NCBI GenBank assembly: GCA_029219465.1
Contig: JAQXTL010000004.1
Location: 372,001 to 436,000 of the forward strand
From: Methanobacteriaceae archaeon
Lineage (GTDB): Archaea; Methanobacteriota; Methanobacteria; Methanobacteriales; Methanobacteriaceae
Direction of reading: 5' to 3'
DNA length: 64,000 bases
Part shown: one piece after another, positions 53,466-63,581 of the stretch
How positions within the stretch are numbered: the stretch's first letter is position 1
How the letters are laid out: each line of letters starts with the position of its first letter
Notes under the pieces: generated by a model
Database searches by the model: none
The model's input: only the letters and a program-made list of their open reading frames with translations
Told to the model about the DNA's origin: nothing
Made by a program: the position numbers and the translations under genes

Positions 53466-54383
53466 ATGATTGAATCTTATATTAAAGCTGGAAAAATTGT
53501 TTCAGACATACGTAGTGAAGCTTCAAAGATGATTAGCGATGGAGCATTAGTTATTGACCTTGTAAACTATGTAGAAAGTGAAATATTAAAAACTGGTGCT
53601 GAAATTGCATTTCCATGTAATGTTTCTATAAATGAAATTGCTGCTCATTATACCTCACCTGCAGATGATAAAACTGCATTTAAAGCAGGAGACATGGTTA
53701 AACTCGATTTGGGAGCAATGGTTGATGGATGTATTGCAGACTCAGCAGTTACAGTAATAGCTAGTGGAAATATTGATGAAAACTACACTCAAGATGAAAT
53801 TAATTTACACGAAGAAATTAAAGAAGCATCTGCTGCAGGTCTTGAAGCTGCAATAGCTACTGCAAGAGCAGGAATAGAAGTTTCAAAAATCGGTGCTGCA
53901 GTTCATGAAGCAATAGCAGAGTACAATTTAAATCCAATTTTCAATTTAACCGGCCACAGCTTAGAAAAATACAATTTACATGCAGGAATTTCAATTCCAA
54001 ACTATGATAATCATGACAGCTATGTTTTAGAAGAAGGACAAGCTATTGCAATTGAACCATTTGCAACAAACGGTGAAGGTATCGTTAATGATGCTCCTGG
54101 CCATTACATTTTCTCTTACATAGCAAATAAACCGTTTAGAATGAAAAGTACACAAAGAGTTTTAAAACATATCCAGCACAACCACAAACAGGTTCCATTT
54201 TCTGGAAGATGGATTACTGATGAGTTTGGAGAAAGAAAAGGCTCAATTGCACTTAAACAGTTAGCAGAAGCAATGGCTATTTATCCTTATGCTCCACTTC
54301 GTGAAAAAGAAAACTGTTTTGTAAGTCAAAAAGAACATACAGTTATTATTGAAAAAGAAGGTTGTACTGTTACAACAATTTAA
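53466..54383 (+). CDS. map: Methionine aminopeptidase, type II
   Basis: 305 residues, the archaeal length. Metal ligands are visible: D in VKLDLGAMVDG and D in IADSAV, H in TGHSLE, E in IAIEPFA, and the C-terminal E of KEHTVIIEKEG. A type II insert of ~60 residues lies between. It removes initiator Met co-translationally. The ATG at 53466 is preferred because AAGGA is upstream; the frame is open 44 codons earlier but that stretch is AT-rich promoter. Confidence 0.93.
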   Translation: MIESYIKAGKIVSDIRSEASKMISDGALVIDLVNYVESEILKTGAEIAFPCNVSINEIAAHYTSPADDKTAFKAGDMVKLDLGAMVDGCIADSAVTVIASGNIDENYTQDEINLHEEIKEASAAGLEAAIATARAGIEVSKIGAAVHEAIAEYNLNPIFNLTGHSLEKYNLHAGISIPNYDNHDSYVLEEGQAIAIEPFATNGEGIVNDAPGHYIFSYIANKPFRMKSTQRVLKHIQHNHKQVPFSGRWITDEFGERKGSIALKQLAEAMAIYPYAPLREKENCFVSQKEHTVIIEKEGCTVTTI

Positions 54384-54385
54384 AC

Positions 54386-54405
54386 GAAGAAAATTTATTT
54401 TCTTC
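54386..54405 (+). terminator. Terminator hairpin after map
   Basis: GAAGAAAAT and ATTTTCTTC form a 9-bp stem with a TT loop, followed by CAACTATTTTTATTTTT. Confidence 0.55.
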
Positions 54406-54448
54406 AACTATTTTTATTTTTAAAAAAAAAGAAAAAAAGAAAGAAGAT

Positions 54449-55300
54449 TTAATAAATAGTAGGGACTTTAACTCCCATTTTTGCTCTTCTTTCACGTTCT
54501 GCGTTGTTTTTGTCTTTTTTACCTTTAGCTAATTTTTCAAGTAAAGGAAGACCAGGTTTTACTTCGTCCATTGGTTTTGTTTCAATTAAACCAGAAGAAA
54601 CTGCAGCTTTAAATACACTGTTACCATCTTCAGTTCTGGTTAAAACAGTAGACCATCCGTCAGGAGATCCTACAGAACCGGTAGATACATCAGCCCATTC
54701 AGCAACATAATCATTACAAATGTTACATCCAGCTTGTTCGTAACCGTGAGTTTCTTTAATAGCTAAACCATTGTCTTCGCCGTCTTTGGTTAACCAGAAT
54801 TTACCTTTTCCGATGTCCATTTTAGTAGCATCAGTTAAGCTGTCAAATCCTAATTTTGCAGTAGCAAAGGTGTCAAGAGAAGCCATTGGGAAGTTTTCCA
54901 TACAGTAGATACCGATGATTAATTTTACTTTATCAGCGACAAATCTGGTAAATGGATAAGCTTGTGCTTTTCTTAAACCTTGTGTTTGACATGGAGTTGC
55001 AACTACTCCTAATTTTTCAAGACCGTATTGACGGGTTGCTTCTTTTAAAACAGATAAAGTAGGAGACATTGAATATTTGGTTCCAGCTGCTGCGATTACT
55101 TCATCAGAAGAAGTAACTACAGTAGGAACAGGTCTCCAATCGTCGTCAGGAGTTCCAGCTACAACTGCACCTTCAATAATTCCTTCATCAAGTGCGTAAC
55201 AGAGTAATGCGGATACGATTCCACCGTCTTGTGACACATCTTGGATTTTTTTATCAGTAGCTCTTGCTGAGATTGCTTCTTTATAAGTACCTAATGACAT
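54449..55300 (-). CDS. frhB: F420-reducing hydrogenase subunit beta
   Basis: 283 residues. The FrhB/FdhB family is clear: [16 protein letters not shown] near 23, GTKYSMSPT near 74, [14 protein letters not shown] near 99, and [16 protein letters not shown] near 190 with cluster cysteines. It binds FAD and one [4Fe-4S] cluster and reduces F420. The third codon ATG is preferred because GGAGG is seven bases upstream. It is the last gene of frhADGB. Confidence 0.95.
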   Translation of the reverse strand: MSLGTYKEAISARATDKKIQDVSQDGGIVSALLCYALDEGIIEGAVVAGTPDDDWRPVPTVVTSSDEVIAAAGTKYSMSPTLSVLKEATRQYGLEKLGVVATPCQTQGLRKAQAYPFTRFVADKVKLIIGIYCMENFPMASLDTFATAKLGFDSLTDATKMDIGKGKFWLTKDGEDNGLAIKETHGYEQAGCNICNDYVAEWADVSTGSVGSPDGWSTVLTRTEDGNSVFKAAVSSGLIETKPMDEVKPGLPLLEKLAKGKKDKNNAERERRAKMGVKVPTIY

Positions 55301-55311
55301 ATTCATTCCTC

Positions 55312-56145
55312 CTAAAGTCCTGTTTCCTTTTTGATTCTTCCTTCAGGTAACCATGACCTTGGACACATCATATAACAAGATCCACATTTGACACATCTGT
55401 CTTTATCACAGCTTGGTCTACCTTCTGAGAAGTCCATTGCTCTAGTTGGACAAGCAAGAGCACAGGTTCCACAACCAGTACATAATCCTTGGCGGACAAT
55501 GTTGGTTAATACGTCACATCCACATCCTTTATCACATGCAGCCCAATCCATTGCAGGTTTTAAGTAATCTAAGTCACCATTACATAATGCTACAACGGTT
55601 TTTGCAATCATTTCAGGAGCTACAGGACAACCAGGAAGTGCTACATCTACTTTAACTAATGAATTAATAGGTAAGAAAGATTCGTGTTTAGGTTGTGCTT
55701 GTTGTCCACCACGTGCGTAGGTAGTAAAACAACCAGTAATAGCACAAGATCCGAATGCAGCAATTAATCCAGATTTTTTCCTTGCTTCTAAGAGTTCTTG
55801 TACACTGTGTTCATCTTGTAAACATACAGAACCTTCAATTAAACATAAATCCATTTCAGGCATTTCTTCAGCGTAAGTTCCGTGAACCCATTTATCTACC
55901 AAAGTTTGTCCGTATACAATATCTACCATGTCAGTTAAAACAGTGGATAAGATATCATAATTTTCAGTTAAAGACATTACGTCTCCAGTACAACCACTTA
56001 AGTGTATGTAACCGATACGTGGTTTTGATGGAGCAGATTTAGGTTTTTCTTCAGTTTTGGTTTCAACAGGAGCTGCTTCTTTTTTCTCTACTTTAGGAGC
56101 AGGACTAGATGAACCACCGAACATTTTTTTAATTTTATCTAACAT
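55312..56145 (-). CDS. frhG: F420-reducing hydrogenase subunit gamma
   Basis: 277 residues. The small-subunit core begins [16 protein letters not shown] near 44 and includes GSCAITGCF near 132; two [4Fe-4S] ferredoxin motifs ([12 protein letters not shown] and [12 protein letters not shown]) end the protein. An N-terminal Pro/Lys/Glu-rich linker (about 8-40) precedes the core. It passes electrons from FrhA to FrhB. Its start overlaps the frhD stop. Confidence 0.95.
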   Translation of the reverse strand: MLDKIKKMFGGSSSPAPKVEKKEAAPVETKTEEKPKSAPSKPRIGYIHLSGCTGDVMSLTENYDILSTVLTDMVDIVYGQTLVDKWVHGTYAEEMPEMDLCLIEGSVCLQDEHSVQELLEARKKSGLIAAFGSCAITGCFTTYARGGQQAQPKHESFLPINSLVKVDVALPGCPVAPEMIAKTVVALCNGDLDYLKPAMDWAACDKGCGCDVLTNIVRQGLCTGCGTCALACPTRAMDFSEGRPSCDKDRCVKCGSCYMMCPRSWLPEGRIKKETGL

Positions 56146-56714
56146 TATTTTACCCCGATTTCTTTTAAAATAATATCAATAGCTTCAGGAATAGCCTTTT
56201 CAACTGATTCAGACAAACCAACATCAACATCTGGTATTGGAATAGATTCAGGTTTACAACCTACAATAACAACTTCACATTTCTCAGCGATTTTTTGAAG
56301 TGGTTCTTCAACGGTCATTCCATGAGGATTGTCATATTTACCCACCTGCATAACATTAGGGTCAAATATTCCAATGGTTCCAGGTTCATCATCGGATTCT
56401 ACAACATCAATTACAATTAATTTTTTCCAATTATATTCTTTGTATAACGGGAAGAAATTCATAGGAGCTGCAGTTCCACCATCAATGAATTGAACACTCT
56501 CTGGCAAAGTCACATCTTCAAATTTTTCTTTGATTTGATTTACAATATCTTTGTCAAATTCATCTTCAACATAAGCAGTGACTGCTGGATCATAATAGTC
56601 ATTTTTATCTTCAAAATATTTTTGTAAGAGATTAATAACAATTGGACCGTATCCATCATCTTTAAATAAGATATTTCCGCATCCAATAACAATTATATCT
56701 GAATCATAAGGCAT
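56145..56714 (-). CDS. frhD: Coenzyme F420 hydrogenase maturation protease
   Basis: 189 residues of the HycI/HyaD peptidase family: [18 protein letters not shown] near 6-23 with the nickel-binding Asp, VIDVVESD, and [13 protein letters not shown]. It cleaves the C-terminal tail of FrhA after the active-site histidine once nickel is inserted. It lies between frhA and frhG, the usual order. Confidence 0.94.
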   Translation of the reverse strand: MPYDSDIIVIGCGNILFKDDGYGPIVINLLQKYFEDKNDYYDPAVTAYVEDEFDKDIVNQIKEKFEDVTLPESVQFIDGGTAAPMNFFPLYKEYNWKKLIVIDVVESDDEPGTIGIFDPNVMQVGKYDNPHGMTVEEPLQKIAEKCEVVIVGCKPESIPIPDVDVGLSESVEKAIPEAIDIILKEIGVK

Positions 56715-56730
56715 TTTTATCCTCCGCGAT

Positions 56731-57945
56731 TTATATTCTCACCATTTCATTTTTGAGAATGGATTTATCTTCATCATCAACAACCATTACGTGAGTAGCA
56801 CATGATAAACAAGGGTCATATGCTCTGATAACATGTGGTCCATACTCATGATGGAAACCTTCAATAGCAGGTCCCATGGTTGGAATATTCCATGTAGTTG
56901 GTACAATAGCAGAGTAGAATCTAGTTCTTCCGTCAACAACTTTAGCCATGTGTACGTTGGTTCCTCTAGGACCTTCAATTACACCAAAACCAAGTTCTCC
57001 AGTTCCTCTTTTATCATAACTTACATTAGCTGGAGCAGCAGGATCAATTGCATCTAATGCTTCCATACATGCGTCGTAGTTTACTAACATTTCGTCAGCA
57101 CGAGCAACGTGTTGAGCATTTACCCCTTTTCCTTTAAATCCAGCGAATTTTTCCATTCTTGCTCTAGGACCAGTTTCAACATTTTCTCCGTTAATTAATG
57201 GAATAACGGAACAAGCTTTTTTACCGATTTCAGGGTCATCATACCATGCTTCAGGTAAAACTTCGGAAAATGCATCCATATCGAAATCGTTGGTACCATA
57301 AGTTACATCTGTTGCTAATAATGGTCTGTTTACTACACCTAAATCATCAGGTAAACCTTTTTCAACAACACAGTTTTTGATTAATTCAATGTGTTCTTCG
57401 AGTTTTGGTCTGAGTGCAGTCATTCTTTCCATTAATCTTTCTTTAGTGAAAGGAGTAATGTTTCTAGCCATTCCTCCAACTCTTACATCAGATGGGTGGA
57501 TACCTTCACCAGCAATCATGTCTACAACATATTGTACTGTTTTTCTGATTTCACTTACACTGTCAACTGCAGTAGTGAATAAATTATCCGGTACAAAGTC
57601 CGGTGCGACTAAAAAATGGTGTATAGCTGCACTGTTAATGTTGTGTGCTGCTAAAGTAGCTTTTCTTAACAATTTAGCTGTTTTAGGAATTTCGATTCCC
57701 AATGCCATATCAATTGCTTCTGCTGAAGCCAAAGTGTGAGGAATTGGACAAACACCACAAATTCTTTGACATAAAACAGGTGCAGATTCTGGAGCTTTGT
57801 CAAGAACCATTTTTTCTAAACCCCTTACAGGAGTTATACTTAAATACATACCTTTTGTAACTATCCCCTGATCGTCAACTTCCATGACTAATTCGGCATG
57901 TCCTTCTTGACGAGTGGTAGGAGATATAACTACTCTATCTTTCAA
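56731..57945 (-). CDS. frhA: F420-reducing hydrogenase subunit alpha, NiFe
   Basis: 404 residues. It carries [10 protein letters not shown] near 62 (N-terminal nickel ligands) and DPCLSCATH near the C terminus, followed by a ~19-residue tail that would be removed by FrhD. Cys, not selenocysteine, occupies the ligand positions. It oxidises H2 to reduce F420 in methanogenesis. The start is TTG at 57945, five bases after GGTGA; a GTG at 57954 lies within that site. First gene of the operon. Confidence 0.95.
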   Translation of the reverse strand: MKDRVVISPTTRQEGHAELVMEVDDQGIVTKGMYLSITPVRGLEKMVLDKAPESAPVLCQRICGVCPIPHTLASAEAIDMALGIEIPKTAKLLRKATLAAHNINSAAIHHFLVAPDFVPDNLFTTAVDSVSEIRKTVQYVVDMIAGEGIHPSDVRVGGMARNITPFTKERLMERMTALRPKLEEHIELIKNCVVEKGLPDDLGVVNRPLLATDVTYGTNDFDMDAFSEVLPEAWYDDPEIGKKACSVIPLINGENVETGPRARMEKFAGFKGKGVNAQHVARADEMLVNYDACMEALDAIDPAAPANVSYDKRGTGELGFGVIEGPRGTNVHMAKVVDGRTRFYSAIVPTTWNIPTMGPAIEGFHHEYGPHVIRAYDPCLSCATHVMVVDDEDKSILKNEMVRI

Positions 57946-58032
57946 AATTGTCACCTCAATTATAGAAATTAGAAACTAACAATAATTATATGTATTATCT
58001 AAATATAATAACTACTTCTAAAAATTTAATAT

Positions 58033-58044
58033 AGAAATATATAT
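58033..58044 (+). promoter_or_regulatory. TATA box of the PepSY-like gene
   Basis: AATATATATAAG on the plus strand, about 65 bases before the TTG start at 58108, predicting transcription from about 58068; the spacer also carries the divergent frhA promoter. Confidence 0.4.
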
Positions 58045-58107
58045 AAGATATAAGTTACTAATCTATATTATTAAAAAGAACATTCAATTTCGAAAGGAGG
58101 GAAACAA

Positions 58108-58611
58108 TTGGATAAATCAAACATAATTATTTCAATCATTATAGTGTTATGTGTTGCAGCAGCAGTTGCAGCATATGGAATTACAAATAGTGACAATCCA
58201 ATATTTTCTGACTTATCCAGTATGTCTGGAAAAACTGGAAATGGACTAGGAAATAACACTACCCTTAACGCAACTGCCGTAGATGGAGGATCTGGATCAG
58301 GTAATGATGATACAAGATACTCCAGTGGTTCTGGATCTGGAACTAGTTCCTCAGGTTCTGGAAGTGGTTCAGGATCAGGTAGTGGATCTGGCGGTGGTGG
58401 ATCCGGAGGCGGTGACACACCAAGTAGTACTCAATTATCATACTCCGAAGCTCAAAGTATTGCAGCAAGTGCTATTGAAGAACCAAGCTGTTCAATCGGA
58501 AGTGGATATTACTCCGGAGGATACTGGTACTTTAACGTTATCGATGCAGATGGTAACGTAGTAGATACAATCAGTGTAAACGACCAAACTGGTCAAACTG
58601 GAAGAGGATAA
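58108..58611 (+). CDS. Exported PepSY-like protein with Gly-Ser linker
   Basis: 167 residues. An N-terminal signal or anchor (about 7-25), a Ser/Thr-rich part, a Gly-Ser linker (about 55-108) and a C-terminal ~55-residue PepSY-like domain (LSYSEAQSIAASAIE ... WYFNVIDADGNVVDTISVND). The start is TTG, seven bases after GGAGGG. PepSY domains often inhibit or bind other proteins outside the cell; the partner here is unknown. It is divergent from frhA. Confidence 0.72.
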   Translation: MDKSNIIISIIIVLCVAAAVAAYGITNSDNPIFSDLSSMSGKTGNGLGNNTTLNATAVDGGSGSGNDDTRYSSGSGSGTSSSGSGSGSGSGSGSGGGGSGGGDTPSSTQLSYSEAQSIAASAIEEPSCSIGSGYYSGGYWYFNVIDADGNVVDTISVNDQTGQTGRG

Positions 58612-58702
58612 ATTTAAAATATCCTTTTTTTACTTTTTATTTATAAAAAAAATAGTTAACTATATATAATAAGAACACAATAAATATTATTGTTGTATAT
58701 GA

Positions 58703-58776
58703 GGGCCCGTAGCCTAGCTGGATAGGGCGTCGGACTTCTAATCCGAAGACCCCGGGTTCAAATCCCGGCGGGTCCG
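58703..58776 (+). tRNA. tRNA-Arg (TCT)
   Basis: 74 nt. Acceptor GGGCCCG/CGGGTCC, anticodon stem TCGGA/TCCGA, loop CTTCTAA (TCT), T arm with GGTTCAAATC, discriminator G. Confidence 0.95.
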
Positions 58777-58835
58777 CTCTCAATATTCTCTTTTTTTACT
58801 AAAATATTTTCCTTTAAAAATTAATTTTTATAATT

Positions 58836-58909
58836 GGGCTTGTAGCCTAGTCTGGAAGGGCGTAAGACTCCTAATCTTAAGATCGAGGGTTCAAATCCCT
58901 CCAAGTCCG
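58836..58909 (+). tRNA. tRNA-Arg (CCT)
   Basis: 74 nt. Acceptor GGGCTTG/CAAGTCC, anticodon stem TAAGA/TCTTA, loop CTCCTAA (CCT), discriminator G. It lies 59 nt after tRNA-Arg (TCT), so AGA and AGG decoders are paired here. Confidence 0.94.
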
Positions 58910-58914
58910 TTATT

Positions 58915-60099
58915 TTAGAAATTATCTAAAGTAACAATATTAGGCTTAACTTCTTTTTCAGGCTTTTCAAAAGAAATCTGACCATATTTTCCACCACCAC
59001 CAGGAGTAACGTCAATTTCTGCATTTCTAAATAGCTTAATTGCATGAGCAGTGTTTATGTCAACCTTTTCAATATCTTTTAAATCAACATTAATCAAAAC
59101 ATCTATTTCGCTTCCAAAAGAATCGATAAGTTTTTGCCATTTGTTTTGAACAGTTTTTGTAGTAACTCCTTTATCATAAACCTGAGCTATTATTTCAGCT
59201 AGAGGCATTAAATGAATATATTTTGGTCTAAAACTTGGATGAATAGGCTCATCATAGCTTGCAAGTTCAGATATTCTAAAATCAACACCTTTTTTAATCC
59301 TTGCACCACACTCACATTTCATCTTATTTTCCTTTGCAATTGCAGGATCAACTAATTTGTAGCATTTAGTACATGCAGTCATGTGATACTTTCCAAGGTT
59401 TGGGACCAACCCATAATTTGCATTAATAGTGTTATGTTTAAAAGCATGTTTTATTGAATCAAATGAAATATCTTTAAGACTAATTTGATTAAACTCCCTA
59501 CCTAACCTATGTGGCCATGGAGAATGAGCATCAGAATTAGTGAGAAATGCAAAATCTTTAAGTTCAGAAATTTTATCTGCCATGAAAGTATCAGCAGATA
59601 AACCTAATTCTACAAAATCAACCTTCTTTTCATAGCAATCGTAAATGCTGTCAAATGATTTGTACATTCCAGTCCATGGAGTAAATGCATGAGCAGGACC
59701 AATTAAACAATCATATTCACGAACCATCTCCAAAAGTTCAACACCAGACAAGTTAGTTTTTGGTCTACCATCAACAGTTTTATTTTTAGAAGGTAGTTTT
59801 TCAGATAATTCTCTTGCAATATCAATATCTGGAATAATTATTAAATGATGAATCCTGTTTTTTGCTTCAACTTCAGTTGTTAAAACAAAATCCATATCAT
59901 CCCTATTGTAGATTCCATTACCTGAATAAGTAGTACTCTGCTCAATAATATCCAACCACTTAGGATGAAAAGCATCTCCAGTTCCTAAAATGTTTAAACC
60001 TTTAACTTTAGCCATTGGAGCCATATTTTTTATCAGCATATCTTTTGAAGATGCCATTGAAAAACAGCTATGAACATGAAAATCAGCATTTACTAACAT
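58915..60099 (-). CDS. Endonuclease Q (PHP-domain DNA repair nuclease)
   Basis: 394 residues. The PHP metal motifs are DFHVHSCFS at 6-14, TTEVEAKNRIHH near 94, GPAHAFTPW near 135 and NSDAHSPWPHR near 187; a four-Cys zinc element (CTKCYK ... CECGARIKKG) sits near 240-265, and a helix-hairpin-helix-like C terminus follows. EndoQ cuts 5' of deaminated bases and abasic sites in archaeal DNA. Confidence 0.87.
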   Translation of the reverse strand: MLVNADFHVHSCFSMASSKDMLIKNMAPMAKVKGLNILGTGDAFHPKWLDIIEQSTTYSGNGIYNRDDMDFVLTTEVEAKNRIHHLIIIPDIDIARELSEKLPSKNKTVDGRPKTNLSGVELLEMVREYDCLIGPAHAFTPWTGMYKSFDSIYDCYEKKVDFVELGLSADTFMADKISELKDFAFLTNSDAHSPWPHRLGREFNQISLKDISFDSIKHAFKHNTINANYGLVPNLGKYHMTACTKCYKLVDPAIAKENKMKCECGARIKKGVDFRISELASYDEPIHPSFRPKYIHLMPLAEIIAQVYDKGVTTKTVQNKWQKLIDSFGSEIDVLINVDLKDIEKVDINTAHAIKLFRNAEIDVTPGGGGKYGQISFEKPEKEVKPNIVTLDNF

Positions 60100-60178
60100 A
60101 ATTAAATGTTATAACTAAAATTATATTTATCTTTATAAGATAACAAGTAAAAAAAAAGTAAAAAAGTAATATATTGGT

Positions 60179-60955
60179 TTATCCAATATATCTTAAATCA
60201 TCAGCATTTCCAGCATTAGCTTTGTTAATTAAGTCTTGTTCCATTTGTTGAGCCTTAGCAATCATTTTTCTGGTTTCTTCAGCTCTTTCATCTAACTTAT
60301 CAGTATTAATTTCAAAGTTAAGTAATAATGATAATTTTTTCAAAATAGCTTCAGCAGACTCAGCATCAATGAAATATCCTGGAGTTTCACCCATAAGGCA
60401 AATTCCTTCAATTCCCTGACGGACACCTAAACCTAAAAACAATCCGGAAGCACCAACAATGCCTCCATCATTAGATCTGATTCCAATTTCAGCTTCTTTT
60501 AATAATTCAACATTAGCTTCATTGGTAGCAGCACCATAAACGTTAGGATTTTCAACAGGCTGAGGTATAGCCATTCCACCCATAGTGACGATACTACTTA
60601 TTCCATATCCTTTAACAAACTCTAAAATATCCTGACAGACGAGGTATTGTCCTTCTGGAGATAACGCTTGAGTGTTACCAACAAGAATAATTAAATCTAA
60701 ATTATCTTCACCAACATCTTTTAAATAATATAGCTCGTTGAGCATATTATCAATAATTCCATCCTCTTTAATAAGAACTTGAGGCGGGAAAGATGGAGAA
60801 TAGATTTCAGCAAATTTAGTTGCATTTAATTCATCAATCATATGATCTGCAGCTAATTTACCCACATGTCCAAGACCAGGTAATGCTTCGATAAAAATAG
60901 GATTGTCTAATTCAATTTCTTCTAAAATATTAATTTCAGCAGCATTCACGGACAT
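60179..60955 (-). CDS. PAC2 family protein (proteasome assembly chaperone-like)
   Basis: 258 residues. PAC2 family features: [21 protein letters not shown] near 20-40, [13 protein letters not shown] near 128, and [10 protein letters not shown] near 167. A C-terminal coiled coil (about 218-247) follows. Archaeal members (PbaB-like) assist proteasome assembly. Its ATG shares a base with the nop10 stop (TAATG), so the two are co-translated. It is the last gene of the L44e operon. Confidence 0.85.
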   Translation of the reverse strand: MSVNAAEINILEEIELDNPIFIEALPGLGHVGKLAADHMIDELNATKFAEIYSPSFPPQVLIKEDGIIDNMLNELYYLKDVGEDNLDLIILVGNTQALSPEGQYLVCQDILEFVKGYGISSIVTMGGMAIPQPVENPNVYGAATNEANVELLKEAEIGIRSNDGGIVGASGLFLGLGVRQGIEGICLMGETPGYFIDAESAEAILKKLSLLLNFEINTDKLDERAEETRKMIAKAQQMEQDLINKANAGNADDLRYIG

Positions 60956-61122
60956 TACTCCTTCATTGATTCTCTTTTTAAAATACGACGATATTTTCCA
61001 TATTTATCCTCAACAGAAAATTTTGGAGGATAAATAACTTTAAGGTTCCCACCGCATTTGGGGCAGGAATCTTTTAAAGTATAAATTCCACATTCAGGAC
61101 ATTTATTCATTTTCATATTCAT
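60955..61122 (-). CDS. nop10: H/ACA RNP protein Nop10
   Basis: 55 residues. A four-Cys zinc ribbon ([18 protein letters not shown]) followed by [20 protein letters not shown], the conserved Nop10 C terminus. It joins Cbf5, Gar1 and L7Ae to make pseudouridine in rRNA. Three in-frame ATGs (61122, 61116, 61110) are possible starts, with no strong ribosome binding site to choose among them. It lies between aIF2-alpha and the PAC2 gene as in many archaea. Confidence 0.92.
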   Translation of the reverse strand: MNMKMNKCPECGIYTLKDSCPKCGGNLKVIYPPKFSVEDKYGKYRRILKRESMKE

Positions 61123-61128
61123 AAGAAT

Positions 61129-61929
61129 CTAATTATTATCTAACTCTCTTAGGAAAGAACCGTTACCTTCAGATTCTTCAACAACTGCAATACATCTATC
61201 AGCTGCAGCTTTAAGAGCTTTTTCAGCTAAGATATAATCAGTAGATTTAACAGTAATCCTGTATCTAGGTGCACCAACACATTGGACTTTGATTTCTTCT
61301 TCATCATCGCCATTGTCTTCAGCAGCTTTAAGAGCTTCAATAATAACGTCAACACCATTTGGTACGAAAGTTTCAATATCAACATAACCGCTAATATGAA
61401 CTTCAGGTGGAGTAATGTTCTTTTTAGCTACATCTGTAATAGCATCTGCCCAATCCTGAGGAATTCCTTCTTCAGTAAGGGATTTAGCACCTTCTTCAGA
61501 AGCGGTTTCAAATGCACCATAAACATCACCGAAGATGTCCATAAGGTCATAACCTACTTCATCATAAGCGTCATTTAAACTTTTATCTAATGATTTTGCA
61601 GATAATTCTAAGAATTTTTCAGCTTTTTGCTCTATTTTCCAATGTTGGATTTTTTTAGTTCTTTGATCTTCACGGATTCTTTTTAAAGAAGCATCAACAT
61701 GCCCCTTTTTAGGATTAACTCTGAGAACACGACAAACAATTTTTTGATTTTCTCTAACATGATCTCTGATATTTTTAACCCAACCAGAAGACACTTCAGA
61801 AATATGAATAAAAGCTTCTTTGCCCTGATATTCTTCTAATTTAGCAAAAGCCCCGTAATTAAGAACTTTATAAACAGTACCAACAATAAGTTCTCCTTCA
61901 TCAGGCCATTCTTGACTTTTTCTTACCAT
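61129..61929 (-). CDS. Translation initiation factor aIF2 subunit alpha
   Basis: 266 residues. An N-terminal S1 domain ([20 protein letters not shown], about 10-80), a helical middle domain and the C-terminal alpha/beta domain ([18 protein letters not shown] near 173) match eIF2-alpha. With beta and gamma subunits it delivers initiator Met-tRNA to the ribosome. It lies in the conserved archaeal order L44e, S27e, aIF2-alpha, Nop10. Confidence 0.95.
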   Translation of the reverse strand: MVRKSQEWPDEGELIVGTVYKVLNYGAFAKLEEYQGKEAFIHISEVSSGWVKNIRDHVRENQKIVCRVLRVNPKKGHVDASLKRIREDQRTKKIQHWKIEQKAEKFLELSAKSLDKSLNDAYDEVGYDLMDIFGDVYGAFETASEEGAKSLTEEGIPQDWADAITDVAKKNITPPEVHISGYVDIETFVPNGVDVIIEALKAAEDNGDDEEEIKVQCVGAPRYRITVKSTDYILAEKALKAAADRCIAVVEESEGNGSFLRELDNN

Positions 61930-61990
61930 ATTCTCACCAACATTAACAAAATTATAAAAAATAGTAAAAAATAAGTTTAAACTAGGAAAT

Positions 61991-62170
61991 CTAGTTTAAA
62001 ACTTTTTCAATGTGTGCAGTGATTTTAGCTTTAGCACCGCGAGATTTGACAAGGGTTTTACCACAAATAATACATTTTACGTCAGATGATGCACGATCAA
62101 AGATTACTTGTTCATTGTCACAATCTAAACATTTAACTTTTAAAAAGTTTCCTCTACCTTTACTAACCAT
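61991..62170 (-). CDS. rps27e: Ribosomal protein S27e
   Basis: 59 residues with a C4 zinc ribbon ([20 protein letters not shown] ... KCIICGKTL). The ATG at 62170 follows GGTGA with five bases between; the frame extends to a GTG at 62179 that lies in that site. The ribosome binding site overlaps the end of rpl44e. Confidence 0.95.
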   Translation of the reverse strand: MVSKGRGNFLKVKCLDCDNEQVIFDRASSDVKCIICGKTLVKSRGAKAKITAHIEKVLN

Positions 62171-62179
62171 GTTAATCAC

Positions 62180-62458
62180 CTATTTAGCTACGAATTCAGG
62201 TTTTCCTGTTCTGAAAGATTGTTTGATGTGAGATTTACCACATTCTTTACATTTAAGTCTTAAATCTAATTTTTTAACAGGTTTGTTTCCAGCAGGTAAA
62301 GGTCTTGGGTAACCTCTATATCCAGCAGTTACACGTCTGAATTGTCTTTGTCCCCAGGTTAATTCACTAGCTTTTCTTTTTTTAGCAGTGTGAACTTCAT
62401 GTACTGTGTGTTTTTTACAGTGAGGACAGTATGTTCTTTTTTCTTTTGGTATTTTCAT
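62180..62458 (-). CDS. rpl44e: Ribosomal protein L44e
   Basis: 92 residues, family length. A zinc finger (YCPHCKKHT near 10 and KCKECGKSH near 74) and the basic [20 protein letters not shown] segment identify L44e, a 50S protein near the exit tRNA site. First gene of the operon. Confidence 0.96.
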   Translation of the reverse strand: MKIPKEKRTYCPHCKKHTVHEVHTAKKRKASELTWGQRQFRRVTAGYRGYPRPLPAGNKPVKKLDLRLKCKECGKSHIKQSFRTGKPEFVAK

Positions 62459-62676
62459 AATTTCACCGAATTAATAAGTCATTGTAAATCTATCTATGAA
62501 TTTATCTAACTATCAGTAATTGTTTAAAAAACGTAGAGATTAGACTGCATTGTAACGCATCAAGTCTACATACAGCGAAAATCCAAATTATATATAAAAT
62601 ATAATTTTTTATTATCACAAATAGATACATTGAATATATCTATTTATTAAGTTATTTAAATGTAATGGAAAAATAG
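62459..62676 (-). promoter_or_regulatory. Promoter and leader of the L44e operon
   Basis: On the minus strand a TATA-like ATTTTATATATAATT lies at about 62587-62601, predicting a ~100-nt leader. Inside the leader TAGACT/AGTCTA (62541-62546 and 62563-62568) with an inner TGC/GCA pair forms a small hairpin. Confidence 0.45.
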
Positions 62677-63522
62677 TTAAATTTTAACTTGTCTACCTTT
62701 TCTATTTTTGAAAAATACTTTTGCATTGATTAAAGGTAGTGTTACCAAGTCTTGAGGTCTAAACGGACCGTAAATCTTTTCATCAACCCCAACAATAGGA
62801 CCAATTTCATCAAAAACTAGCATGGTAACTAATTCTGTGTCTCTTGCTAATTTTTTGGATTCCAAATCATAAAATTCATCCTGCTCATCAAAAGCATTAG
62901 GGTTTTCCTCTAAATTTTGAGAAACATTCTTTTTTGGTTCTGCTTTAGGTTTTGAATCGAGTGGATTAATTATTTTTGCTTTGTTAATTTCTTCAAGACG
63001 ATTTAATACTTCATCTTCAGGCTCATCAACAACAGGTTTACTTACCTTAGGTTTTGAGATTAAAGTATTGGTTTGAGTTTGTTTAGGTACAACAACAGTC
63101 TCTTTAACATCTTCATCATCACTTTCAGATAGCTTTTCTAAAGAGATATTTGACCTATGGTTTTTTAATGTGTCAAGTAAAGAGAAATAGAATTTTTCTT
63201 CTTCAGGAGTTAAATTAAGAGGGGTTGTATCAACCAAATCAAACTTAGGTTTTCCTGTAAAAACATGATAAGACCTGTGAATATTTAAAACAGCAGCATT
63301 GGTAATTTTATGCTCTCTTCTCTCACAAATCTCTGTTGCAATAATCTGGGCTTCTTTAAGCATCCCATGAACATTTGAAAATGGATCACTCATTGCTTCT
63401 TTTCTTAGCTCATCTAAATACTCATGAATACTAGCATAAAAGTCTTCTTCTACACGAGCTAAAGTACCGTTATTACGTTCTTTTTTTTGAATTTTACGCA
63501 ATTCTTGATAAAACTGATCCAC
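62677..63522 (-). CDS. GINS complex subunit, Gins51/15 type
   Basis: 281 residues. Helical A domain first (about 1-110, with IATEICERREHKITNAAV), a long variable acidic linker, then the beta B domain at the C terminus (EIGPIVGVDEKIYGPFRPQD). This A-before-B order is the Sld5/Psf1-like type. It supports the MCM helicase and primase at forks. It lies just downstream of pcnA on the same strand, grouping replication genes. Confidence 0.87.
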   Translation of the reverse strand: MDQFYQELRKIQKKERNNGTLARVEEDFYASIHEYLDELRKEAMSDPFSNVHGMLKEAQIIATEICERREHKITNAAVLNIHRSYHVFTGKPKFDLVDTTPLNLTPEEEKFYFSLLDTLKNHRSNISLEKLSESDDEDVKETVVVPKQTQTNTLISKPKVSKPVVDEPEDEVLNRLEEINKAKIINPLDSKPKAEPKKNVSQNLEENPNAFDEQDEFYDLESKKLARDTELVTMLVFDEIGPIVGVDEKIYGPFRPQDLVTLPLINAKVFFKNRKGRQVKI

Positions 63523-63581
63523 TTAATACCATCTCTAAAGTTGTCTTTTGAAAAATAAAAAAAGGATAAACAAATGAAAAA

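Noticed and set aside
58071-58418. A Pro/Asp-rich minus-strand ORF opposite the PepSY-like gene.
   Set aside because: Its composition is the antisense of Gly-Ser repeat codons; the plus-strand frame has a ribosome binding site, signal and domain.
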